From Sphingobacteriaceae bacterium (lineage in GTDB: Bacteria > Bacteroidota > Bacteroidia > B-17B0 > Aurantibacillaceae), in contig JADJLA010000001.1 of NCBI GenBank assembly GCA_016705695.1, positions 558,001-622,000 on the forward strand: a stretch of DNA of 64,000 nucleotides. The letters run 5' to 3'. Each line of letters opens with the position of its first letter. Within the stretch, counting starts at the first letter, position 1. Shown here in pieces: positions 1 through 6,291 of the stretch. A program made the position numbers and the translations under genes. The notes under the pieces were generated by a model. The model made no database searches. It saw nothing but the letters and a program-made list of their open reading frames with translations, and had not been told where the DNA came from.

Positions 1-712
1 CGCCCATTTCCATAGCTAGCTGCTGCATACCTTCAGTTATTTTTCGCATCCCACCCATGGGGTAAAATGTTCCTAGCTCCAAGGCGGCGTAATTCATTAA
101 ACTATAAAGGGCAGGTATGTTTTTTGGCCTTGCTCCTAAAAAAAGCACGGGAAATTCCATAATGGCAACCAATCTTTCATCTTTAAAAAAACTTCTAACG
201 TAGTTTTTGATCGACCTGAACATATGCGATTTAATTGCCCCATTAATAACTTCATAATTGGCAAACTCTAACCATGAAAGAGCAGGCTTGTATGCCAGTT
301 TTTGCATTCCCACACGGTATTTAAATTCACCTTCTTTTAAAAATGTAGTGAGCTTATCACCGCTTCCCTTTTCTATACTTTCAAAAAGTTCAAGAAGTTC
401 TTCTTTATTATCAGGTATTTGTATCACTTCTCCCTTTCCAAAAAATATCTGGAAGCCCGGATCAAGTTTTTTTAGATCATAGTAATCGGAAGTTGTTTTG
501 CCAAAGTTATTGAAGAAGGTTTCAAACGCATCAGGCATCCAGTACCAGCTAGGGCCCATGTCAAACATAAAGCCGTTCTCTTCAAAGGCACGAGCTCTTC
601 CGCCTATGTGAGCATTTTTTTCTAACACTGTAACGGTATTTCCTTGCTTGGCTAAATATGCCGCAGCCGCTAATCCGGAGAACCCACTACCTATGATATT
701 AATTTTAGACAT
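1..712 (-). CDS. crtI: Phytoene desaturase CrtI, N-terminal part (runs off left edge)
   Basis: FAD-dependent carotenoid desaturase acting on phytoene at the membrane. Translating the minus strand from the ATG at 710-712 gives about 237 residues with no stop before the window edge. The N-terminus has the dinucleotide-binding motif (IIGSGFSGLAAAAYLAKQG), then GGRARAFEENGFMFDMGPSW, the typical CrtI follow-on segment. The expected family length is about 490 residues, so roughly half is present. It is the last of four co-directional genes (SRPBCC, tspO, merR, crtI), with 121 bp between merR and crtI holding its own promoter and palindrome. Family assignment is confident; the exact product (lycopene or neurosporene type) cannot be read from this part. 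Confidence 0.93.
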   Translation of the reverse strand, partial: MSKINIIGSGFSGLAAAAYLAKQGNTVTVLEKNAHIGGRARAFEENGFMFDMGPSWYWMPDAFETFFNNFGKTTSDYYDLKKLDPGFQIFFGKGEVIQIPDNKEELLELFESIEKGSGDKLTTFLKEGEFKYRVGMQKLAYKPALSWLEFANYEVINGAIKSHMFRSIKNYVRSFFKDERLVAIMEFPVLFLGARPKNIPALYSLMNYAALELGTFYPMGGMRKITEGMQQLAMEMG

Positions 713-718
713 TTATTT

Positions 719-748
719 TGTTTAACTTATATGCAAAAATATTAAACA
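719..748 (-). promoter_or_regulatory. Palindromic operator spanning the crtI promoter
   Basis: TGTTTAA (719-725), 16 bp, TTAAACA (742-748). The arms extend to a perfect 10-bp inverted repeat (716-725 and 742-751). Inside the spacer, on the minus strand, lies TATTTTTG (734-741), matching the Bacteroidota -7 box, about 22 bp before the crtI ATG. The same half-sites with the same 16-bp spacer stand before the SRPBCC gene at 2772-2801. Binding by the adjacent MerR protein is an inference. Confidence 0.7.
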
Positions 749-833
749 AAACTGAAACTACCAAATGGATCTATCTACTAAAATGTTAATAATAGTTGAA
801 ATGGGGGGAGTGAATGGTATTGAAATTAGCTAC

Positions 834-1712
834 TTACAGGTTTTTCACTAGCTCTGAAGGGGAGCTAAGAAGGGTGATGTTTTTTATCTTTTTAACAAGT
901 TGATCTAAAGGATAGCTTCCTGCAACCATTAATTTTATGCCCGGATGTTTTTTTGAAATGAATAATAGATCAGAAACGATCTGCTCGGGTTTGTGGCGAG
1001 CAATGTAGAGCGTTAGAAGATGTGTGGGTTTTACATTTTTAATTACATCAAGCAAATTGTTGGCAGGAACATTTTGCCCAAGGTAAACGGTTTTGTAACC
1101 ATGCGTTCGGATGATATAATCTGAAAATAACAGCCCTGTTTCGTGCCACTCTTCATTTGGAAGGAAAAGAACGAAGCTCTTTGAACGTTTGGTTGGCGCC
1201 GGTAATCCGTCAATGGCAGTAATTAATTTTCGGCGAATGATAGCACTTGCAAAATGTTCTTGTACGGGCATGGCTTCTTCCATCGACCACATTAATCCTG
1301 TTTTGTGTAAAAATGGATAGAATACTTTGAGCATAGCTTGATACATTCCAAATCGAATAACTGCTGAAGAAAATGTTTTTTCAAATGCAGTCTCATCAAA
1401 CGCAAGCATCGCGGCGGTAAGCTCATTTATAAAACCTGTGCAAATAGCATCTTCGCTCACAACATGTTGTAATTCCTGGATCCTTGAATTGATCTCTTTA
1501 TCAGAAAATTCCGAGATCTTCGAGATCTTTATTCCTTGCGCTAATAGAGTAGACACCTTCAAAAGCTTGCGTGCCTGATCATCGTCGTAATATCTTATAT
1601 TGGTGGATGTACGATGAGGCTCTATTAAATTATAGCGTTTCTCCCAAATACGAATAGTATGCGCTTTAATTCCGGTTAACCTTTCAAGGTCGGCTATTTG
1701 GTATGAGTTCAA
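834..1712 (-). CDS. MerR-type regulator with B12-binding domain (CarH/LitR-like)
   Basis: A 292-residue protein with an N-terminal MerR winged helix (about residues 1-70, YQIADLERLTGIKAHTIRIWEKRY), a helical linker, and a C-terminal cobalamin-binding Rossmann domain. It has E188-W-H190-E-T-G193, the ExHxxG form of the B12 lower-ligand motif, and W142 followed nine residues later by E152-H153, the Wx9EH motif of CarH photoreceptors that caps adenosylcobalamin. The residue after W142 is Ser, whereas Thermus CarH has the His that ligates cobalt after light. It sits between tspO and crtI, the usual place for a carotenoid regulator. Likely a light- or B12-responsive repressor of its own operon and crtI; light response is not demonstrated by sequence. 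Confidence 0.88.
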   Translation of the reverse strand: MNSYQIADLERLTGIKAHTIRIWEKRYNLIEPHRTSTNIRYYDDDQARKLLKVSTLLAQGIKISKISEFSDKEINSRIQELQHVVSEDAICTGFINELTAAMLAFDETAFEKTFSSAVIRFGMYQAMLKVFYPFLHKTGLMWSMEEAMPVQEHFASAIIRRKLITAIDGLPAPTKRSKSFVLFLPNEEWHETGLLFSDYIIRTHGYKTVYLGQNVPANNLLDVIKNVKPTHLLTLYIARHKPEQIVSDLLFISKKHPGIKLMVAGSYPLDQLVKKIKNITLLSSPSELVKNL

Positions 1713-1784
1713 TGAGTAATGTTTTTCAATATTAAATAATAATGATCTTCTAATGGCAATAAGTTATCATCAGTTTTTGTATTC

Positions 1785-2285
1785 TTAGTTAAGAACATAG
1801 ATACTATAATTAAGAATGCTTGCAAAGCTTACCCAAATTAAATACGGAATTTGAAGCAGCGCTGCTGTTTTATGGATCTTGTAAAAGCTAATGATCATGG
1901 CTAGTATCGTTAGCCACATACATATGATCTCTATAAATGCCCATCCTGTTTGGTGTAAATTAAAAAATATATAGCTCCAACATAAATTAATTGCAAACTG
2001 AATTACAAATAGCGTTATAGAAATAGTTCGTATGCGGTTAGATCTTTTTCCAATAATGATTGAGAGTGAGATCCCCATTAATATGTATAGAGCACTCCAT
2101 ACCGGACCAAAAATAAAATTAGGAGGATTAAAGCTTGGTTTTTGCAACTGACTATACCAATTTGCAATTTCAGATGTAGTAGACATGCCTGATAGAAAAC
2201 CCATTAAAATAATGGGAACGCTACAAGCTATTCCGCGAACTAGAGCGTTTGTGTTGGTGGCGCGTATGTTGGTTGTATCAGTCAT
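1785..2285 (-). CDS. tspO: TspO/MBR family membrane protein
   Basis: A 166-residue five-helix membrane protein of the tryptophan-rich sensory protein (translocator protein) family, which binds porphyrins and related ligands and is often linked to carotenoid or light regulation. Hallmarks visible: W43, QKPSFNPPNFIFGPVW (48-63), AINLCWSYIFF (98-108), and the C-terminal PYLIWVSFASILNYSIYVLN (147-166). Length matches the family. Its stop lies 72 bp before the merR start, and its start is 8 bp after the SRPBCC stop, so it is part of one operon with the carotenoid genes. Role in ligand transport or degradation is not decided. Confidence 0.92.
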   Translation of the reverse strand: MTDTTNIRATNTNALVRGIACSVPIILMGFLSGMSTTSEIANWYSQLQKPSFNPPNFIFGPVWSALYILMGISLSIIIGKRSNRIRTISITLFVIQFAINLCWSYIFFNLHQTGWAFIEIICMWLTILAMIISFYKIHKTAALLQIPYLIWVSFASILNYSIYVLN

Positions 2286-2293
2286 TCATGTAA

Positions 2294-2752
2294 TTAATTT
2301 GGAAATAACTCTTCTAATTTCTTTTTTCTATACTCAAATATGCGTTCGAGTTTTTTGGCAATGAATAATTTGTTGAGCAATCGGCCAATAGCACCCATTG
2401 GAATTTTGTAATGAATATCGTCTTGCATTTCAATGCCATTGGGCGTTTGTTTTATGCTATGTTGATGATGCCAAAAAGTGTAAGGACCAAAACGTTGTTC
2501 GTCAACAAAATATTCTTCGGTTTTTACGTGCGTTATTTCGGTTACCCAATGCATCTTTAAACCAAGCAAAGGACTTACTTGGTATTCGATGATCTGCCCC
2601 GGATGAATTTTTTTATCCTTTAAGTTACTTAACGTTTTAAAATTCATTTCGGGTGGCGTTATAGTTGCCAAATTAGCGGGATCACTAATAAAATTCCAAA
2701 GTTCAGTTATAGTACTTTTTATCAATTGCTTTTTATGGAGACTATGAAGCAT
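2294..2752 (-). CDS. SRPBCC-family (START-like) ligand-binding protein
   Basis: A 152-residue cytoplasmic protein with the helix-grip pattern of the SRPBCC/polyketide-cyclase-like superfamily: an N-terminal strand, a helix with ELWNFISDPANLATITPPEM (a CoxG/START-like signature), and a long C-terminal helix. Relatives of this size are common in carotenoid clusters of Bacteroidota next to crtI, crtB and merR genes, but their substrate is not settled. It is the first gene of the operon; its promoter region carries the 30-bp palindrome at 2772-2801. No catalytic residue can be named with confidence; a hydrophobic-ligand-binding role is inferred from the fold and context. Confidence 0.8.
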   Translation of the reverse strand: MLHSLHKKQLIKSTITELWNFISDPANLATITPPEMNFKTLSNLKDKKIHPGQIIEYQVSPLLGLKMHWVTEITHVKTEEYFVDEQRFGPYTFWHHQHSIKQTPNGIEMQDDIHYKIPMGAIGRLLNKLFIAKKLERIFEYRKKKLEELFPN

Positions 2753-2771
2753 GGTATTGGTGCAAATTATA

Positions 2772-2801
2772 TGTTTAACTAATTATTGGTAAAGTTAAAC
2801 A
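2772..2801 (-). promoter_or_regulatory. Palindromic operator before the SRPBCC-tspO-merR operon
   Basis: TGTTTAA (2772-2778), 16 bp, TTAAACA (2795-2801), 20 bp upstream of the SRPBCC ATG. The arms extend to 9 bp (TGTTTAACT and AGTTAAACA). Half-sites and spacing are identical to the element at crtI (719-748), so a common dimeric regulator, probably the MerR-B12 protein in this operon, is inferred. Confidence 0.65.
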
Positions 2802-2870
2802 AATAATTTGACTTAAAAGGGATATTTTTATTTGAATTTCCCCGTTTCATTATTAAAGTGATACATGAGC

Positions 2871-2925
2871 CAAGATGCATCAACCAATACCTGTGCGCAT
2901 TAGGTATTAACGGTTACGCATCTTG
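2871..2925. repeat. Long two-stage hairpin between toxin gene and carotenoid operon
   Basis: The outer stem CAAGATGC (2871-2878) pairs perfectly with GCATCTTG (2918-2925). The inner stem AATACCT (2886-2892) pairs with AGGTATT (2902-2908), and AACC/GGTT lengthen it across a small bulge. It has no T-run on either side, so it is not a clear rho-independent terminator; it resembles a REP-type or processing hairpin. It lies 11 bp after the toxin stop. Confidence 0.55.
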
Positions 2926-2935
2926 CATTCAATTT

Positions 2936-3235
2936 TTAATTTTTGTTTCTGAATTTTTTACGAGGATCTTTTTTTGTGCAAAAGAACTGGTACACAATGA
3001 TCTCTTTACCATTTACTTCATAAATTAAAACATATGGAAATGGCTTAGTGGATCTTGTTCTGTAAACCTTATATTTGATTTGGAAACCTACCGGATTTAA
3101 CTTGATACTTTTTAGCGCCTCGTCAATAGCTTCTAAAAGCTTAATTCCTAAACCGATCTGAGTTTTTTCATAGTATTCAAAAGCCTCTGTGATCTCTATA
3201 TTCACAGGCTCTTTTATCACTAAAATATATTTCAT
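2936..3235 (-). CDS. RelE/ParE-family type II toxin
   Basis: A 99-residue toxin-like protein. The pattern fits the ParE/RelE fold: an N-terminal helix pair (ITEAFEYYEKTQIGLGIKLLEAIDEALKSIKLNP) followed by strands with YRTRSTKPFPYVLIYEVNGKEIIVYQFFCTKKDPRKKF. The start overlaps the end of the upstream antitoxin gene by 4 bp (ATGA), which indicates translational coupling. ParE members poison gyrase and RelE members cleave ribosome-bound mRNA; the sequence does not decide between them. The pair lies at the left edge of the accessory island, next to a tRNA-like fragment. Confidence 0.85.
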   Translation of the reverse strand: MKYILVIKEPVNIEITEAFEYYEKTQIGLGIKLLEAIDEALKSIKLNPVGFQIKYKVYRTRSTKPFPYVLIYEVNGKEIIVYQFFCTKKDPRKKFRNKN

Positions 3236-3474
3236 TTTTTATGCTTTGAAAGGACTTGCTTTTTTATTTCTTCAAAGCTGTAAGACTTAGATTTTCCCGA
3301 CAAATGTAATTTCCGGCGTTTATCCAATTCCTTGATCATATCATCGTTGAATTCGATCTTATTTTCTGAGGCCTTTGCCTGTGCTTCAAGCAATGTATAA
3401 ACTGCCATTAATATCTTATCATCTGTGATATCAATGTATTCGTGAATCTTCTTTTTTAAGGCGGTACTCGTCAT
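3232..3474 (-). CDS. Antitoxin of the ParE/RelE-type pair
   Basis: An 80-residue protein directly upstream of, and overlapping by 4 bp, the ParE/RelE-like toxin. The N-terminal half (KKKIHEYIDITDDKILMAVYTLLEAQ) looks like a short helical DNA-binding or dimerisation region of the small addiction-module type. The charged C-terminal half (ELDKRRKLHLSGKSKSYSFEEIKKQVLSKHKK) looks like the toxin-wrapping tail seen in such antitoxins. Function is inferred mainly from size, order and overlap. An autoregulatory operator is expected upstream of 3474, but I see no clear palindrome there. Confidence 0.75.
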   Translation of the reverse strand: MTSTALKKKIHEYIDITDDKILMAVYTLLEAQAKASENKIEFNDDMIKELDKRRKLHLSGKSKSYSFEEIKKQVLSKHKK

Positions 3475-3572
3475 AAGGTTCTTTGTTAATACGAATTTAG
3501 GTAAAAATATCTAAAAAAGCAATTACATATGCAGCTACGGTCGTGGGTCATACTCTCCTAGCTCCTGCATCA

Positions 3573-3626
3573 TTTTCCGCAAAATCTACGATACATCGCA
3601 GTATTGCATTCAGAAAAAGCGGAAAA
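3573..3626. repeat. Cassette-boundary repeat, copy A (inverted orientation)
   Basis: Reading the minus strand, TCCGCTTTTTCTGAATGC is followed by an imperfect 16-nt hairpin CTGCGATGTATCGTAG and then ATTTTGC. The same order appears at 7859-7905 and 58860-58906, each time beside an RHS cassette. This copy is additionally closed by an outer inverted repeat, TTTTCCGC (3573-3580) and GCGGAAAA (3619-3626). Confidence 0.7.
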
Positions 3627-3659
3627 AAGTTTATATTTGAGTATGTTAAAGGTTGGAAC

Positions 3660-3684
3660 ACGGGTTCGATTCCCGTACGGGCTA
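3660..3684 (+). other. tRNA/tmRNA-like 3' fragment, possible attachment site
   Basis: ACGGG-TTCGATT-CCCGT (3660-3676) is a perfect T-arm with the GG-TTCGA-type loop, followed by ACGGGCT plus A, like an acceptor 3' strand with discriminator base. No matching 5' acceptor strand, D-arm or anticodon arm is present upstream, so it is not a working tRNA gene. Such fragments are often left by elements integrating at tRNA or tmRNA 3' ends. Confidence 0.55.
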
Positions 3685-3713
3685 CAAAAATCCACTATTT
3701 GGATTGACTTAAA

Positions 3714-3738
3714 ACCCTGATTATTAAATAGTCAGGGT
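3714..3738. terminator. Hairpin after the tRNA-like fragment
   Basis: ACCCTGA (3714-3720) pairs with TCAGGGT (3732-3738) over an 11-nt AT-rich loop. There is no clear T-run, so termination is only possible; it is placed where a tRNA gene would end. Confidence 0.35.
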
Positions 3739-3853
3739 GGTTAAAGAAATACTAGTTAAAGATTTTGGAATAAAGGACGCGCGAATAAAAACACAACCAG
3801 GAGTAGTTGGAACATCTGATCAAGCGAGAGAAGTTAAAATGGAAGTGAAATGA
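3728..3853 (+). pseudogene. C-terminal remnant of a protein, OmpA-tail-like
   Basis: An open frame without a start codon encodes about 41 residues ending in a stop at 3851-3853, with VVKEILVKDFGIKDARIKTQ and SDQAREVKMEVK. The spacing of LVKDFGI, RIKT and R-x-VKMEV recalls the last part of an OmpA-like peptidoglycan-binding domain, but this is a weak match by eye. It probably marks the stump of a gene cut by the recombination that built the island. Confidence 0.3.
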
Positions 3854-3890
3854 CAACAACCTTAAGTCTTTATCAATAAATATTCAAAGT

Positions 3891-4062
3891 ATGAGATTTG
3901 TTTTAGTTTTTTCGATCATATTAGTATCCTCGCTAATTGAGCAGGCGCAACACCACTGAAAAAACATACAAGTATGATGAGAGACCTTTTAAGCAAAACT
4001 TTGATTTTTGTTTAGTAAATGTACAAAATTTGAGCTTAAAAACAAAGTGGCGTTGCGCTTAA
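3891..4062 (+). pseudogene. Small secreted-protein remnant with a frameshift
   Basis: ATG at 3891 opens a signal peptide (MRFVLVFSIILVSSLIEQAQ) that stops after 22 residues. Shifting frame by one base near 3950 continues as TTEKTYKYDERPFKQNFDF and on to a stop at 4060-4062, about 56 residues in total. The smooth join across the shift suggests one small exported protein broken by a single-base insertion, real or sequencing. The stem AAAGCCAG/CTGGCTTT at 4087-4110 follows as a terminator. Function unknown. Confidence 0.4.
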
Positions 4063-4086
4063 AGATCCATCACTTAGGGCAACAAA

Positions 4087-4112
4087 AAAGCCAGGTGTTA
4101 AACTGGCTTTTT
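4087..4112. terminator. Rho-independent terminator (bidirectional)
   Basis: AAAGCCAG (4087-4094), 8-nt loop, CTGGCTTT (4103-4110), followed by a T on plus and preceded by A residues that give T on minus. It could end both the plus-strand remnant and the minus-strand cassette gene at 4208. Confidence 0.7.
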
Positions 4113-4207
4113 GAATTAGTGCTTGCTTTCTTATCTATGATCGGTTGACTTTATTAAGCAAGGATTACAAATCCGCACGAGCGGTATAATTATTCGCCTA
4201 CGAAGTT

Positions 4208-4789
4208 TCACCACTTTTTAAAACAAGTACAATTTTTTATTTGAATCTCATTCAATTTCTTTAGAATATCTTCCCTTATTAAAACTACATCGCCAGGAAT
4301 TGCAATAATCCCATATATTGGCGAAAAAAAGAATTCGAAACTATGACTAGATTCGAATCCAACAGGTTCGAAATACAATCTATAAGATTTAATTTCTCCA
4401 AAGTAACATTTTTTACCCCAAACAATTTTATACTTTCTGCCACTGATATAAAAAAAACTTCTAACTCTCTTAGCTTTGTCAAAAAAAACCTCCCAACTTC
4501 CATGATTCTTAAAAAACCACTTCGATTTAACCAGTTTGAATGTATCAGTCGTGAATAAGGATCTCTTTCTTGTAAACTGTGGGTCATCAAAGAATGAACT
4601 ATCAGGCAAGAAGACCCTCTTTGACTCAAACTCAAAATCCCTTCCATAATAACCACTTTTTATGCTATCCGACAAATATTGCTTGAAGACTCTGAATGTG
4701 TAAACAACCTGATTTTGACTAAATGAATATTCAGTTAACAGAACAAGCAATAAAAATACTCCAAAACACTTAACTCTCATTTTTATCAA
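4208..4789 (-). CDS. Exported protein, candidate immunity partner of the RHS metallopeptidase cassette
   Basis: A 193-residue protein with a clear signal peptide (KMRVKCFGVFLLLVLLTEYSFSQ, cleavage likely before or after Q25) and a hydrophilic, aromatic-rich mature part without a motif I recognise. The start could also be the Met at residue 4. It begins 15 bp after the stop of the RHS cassette gene at 4805-5650, the position of immunity genes in polymorphic toxin loci. Export would place it where a periplasm-acting protease could be neutralised; this is an inference from order and signal peptide. The other two RHS cassettes in the window have the same layout. Confidence 0.6.
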   Translation of the reverse strand: MIKMRVKCFGVFLLLVLLTEYSFSQNQVVYTFRVFKQYLSDSIKSGYYGRDFEFESKRVFLPDSSFFDDPQFTRKRSLFTTDTFKLVKSKWFFKNHGSWEVFFDKAKRVRSFFYISGRKYKIVWGKKCYFGEIKSYRLYFEPVGFESSHSFEFFFSPIYGIIAIPGDVVLIREDILKKLNEIQIKNCTCFKKW

Positions 4790-4804
4790 AATTAATTATT
4801 TATC

Positions 4805-5650
4805 CTATTTCTTTTGATTTGGTGCCTTTTCGTACTTGAGCTTTTCTTTGTGGGTTTCGTATTTTTTAAATTCCTCTTGCATTGAAAGGCCACTCTTCGT
4901 TGATTTATCTTTAATCATATCATCAAAAGCTGTGCTATTTTCAATTCCTGTCCATGAAAGATTCTCCAAATCTTCATCGGAGTAACCGAGCTTGTTTTCA
5001 TCACTATATTCTTTCAATCCTGTAAATGTTTGTCTTTGTATAGATGAATAATTCTCATGTGAGTCTCCTTTCGCCTTTGGGTCATCTTGATTTAAAGCTT
5101 TAAGATAGGCATGACCAGCTTCATGTAATAGAGTTTGAACATCAAAAATTTCTGAAGTAGCTCTATCTTCCATTCCAGCATCATTAGGGATTCCTAAATA
5201 GTAAGAATTTCCAATAACACCAACAACGACCGATTTACCTGGACCATCTTTAGAAACTTCAAAATCAGTCATTGCATAGCGAGTACTTCCAACTTTTTGA
5301 TCATCAACACCTAATTTGAAATCAAAAGCGTGTTCCGGATTATCATAATCAAGTAGAAAATCATTATAAACAGAATTGCTACTTTTAAGCTTTAAAAAAG
5401 TCTTGTATAAATAGGATTTTTGAAAGTTTGGTAAGGGAATTACTTCCAATCCATCCATATCCACGAAGAATAATGGATTGTTTGCACAGAAGTTGTATGG
5501 ACTGACTTCTGGATACTTTCTTTGCAATCGGTCCAAACTCAACCACCTACCTAATCTCGAATCATAGATCCTAGAACCATAATCCAAACTATTTCCACTT
5601 CCCTTCACCTCGTCATCTTTTTCTTTGCCGTTGAAGCTGTATTTGTACAA
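4805..5650 (-). CDS. Orphan RHS core C-terminus with HEAGH metallopeptidase-like toxin tip
   Basis: The first 68 residues are the end of an RHS-associated core (YKYSFNGKEKDDEV, YGSRIYDSRLGRWLSLD, NNPLFFVDMDG), after which the sequence changes to a variable tip. In the tip LLHEAGHAYLKAL carries HExxH at 176-180, with a downstream acidic segment (HENYSS, GLKEYSDENK) that could supply the third zinc ligand. The listed start is a TTG; the frame stays open upstream without an ATG, so this is a C-terminal cassette lacking the large RHS shell and secretion region. It is the second of two tandem cassettes. Toxicity is inferred from the polymorphic-toxin architecture. Confidence 0.72.
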   Translation of the reverse strand: MYKYSFNGKEKDDEVKGSGNSLDYGSRIYDSRLGRWLSLDRLQRKYPEVSPYNFCANNPLFFVDMDGLEVIPLPNFQKSYLYKTFLKLKSSNSVYNDFLLDYDNPEHAFDFKLGVDDQKVGSTRYAMTDFEVSKDGPGKSVVVGVIGNSYYLGIPNDAGMEDRATSEIFDVQTLLHEAGHAYLKALNQDDPKAKGDSHENYSSIQRQTFTGLKEYSDENKLGYSDEDLENLSWTGIENSTAFDDMIKDKSTKSGLSMQEEFKKYETHKEKLKYEKAPNQKK

Positions 5651-5811
5651 ATTGTTTGATATACAATAGCCGCTGAAAAAGCCGATGGTGGGAGTATTTG
5701 AACGTAGATTTATGAATACAAGATACGGAAAATAAGAAACCCAAAAGGTAATTTTTCCGGGAAATGGTTCTTTGCTAATTGTGGAAATGGAGAACTATCT
5801 TTATAACCGGA

Positions 5812-6291
5812 CTAATTAGTCTTATATTTTATGATCTTTTTATTACTGAAGTCGTACTTAATATTAAAATAATCATCATGCCCATCGTCCATTTCAGTCC
5901 AATACTCTAACAAATATTTCTGGAAATGTTTATGGAACGCAATATTAATATAAATTGTGCCTGAATCTTTATAAACTAAGTACTGCCTGAAATATTCATT
6001 ATAGTATACCTTTATCTTGTAAGTGCTTTTTTCATGATTTATTACATAATTAGAAATAAGGCTATCCAAACCAATAACTCTCTCTTTGTCGATTATAACC
6101 TTCTCAAAGTGGTTTAAATAAATCGATGAATCAGCTTCATAGAATATCTTACCTATAATTTTATTATTATAACAAATCACTCTATCATCCTTACAGAGTG
6201 ATTTTGTTTTATTGTTACGTATTGCCTTGCATCCAGTTAAATTATGCAATACAATGAATAGAGCAATTGTTCTCCAAATAAAAAAGTTCAT
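5812..6291 (-). CDS. Lipoprotein, candidate immunity partner of the M91-like RHS cassette
   Basis: A 159-residue protein with a lipoprotein signal (ALFIVLHNLTGC, Cys21 as acylation site). The mature part is rich in Tyr, Lys and Ile, with no family I recognise. Its ATG abuts the TAG stop of the RHS cassette gene (TAGATG at 6289-6294), so the two are certainly co-translated. Position and coupling make it a candidate immunity protein. A lipid anchor would keep it at a membrane facing the periplasm, consistent with a protease delivered to that compartment. No similarity by eye to the other two candidate immunity proteins. Confidence 0.62.
   Translation of the reverse strand: MNFFIWRTIALFIVLHNLTGCKAIRNNKTKSLCKDDRVICYNNKIIGKIFYEADSSIYLNHFEKVIIDKERVIGLDSLISNYVINHEKSTYKIKVYYNEYFRQYLVYKDSGTIYINIAFHKHFQKYLLEYWTEMDDGHDDYFNIKYDFSNKKIIKYKTN

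Noticed and set aside
3490..3690. Complete tRNA gene
   Set aside because: Only the T-arm and acceptor 3' strand are present; no D-arm, anticodon arm or matching 5' acceptor strand could be found upstream.
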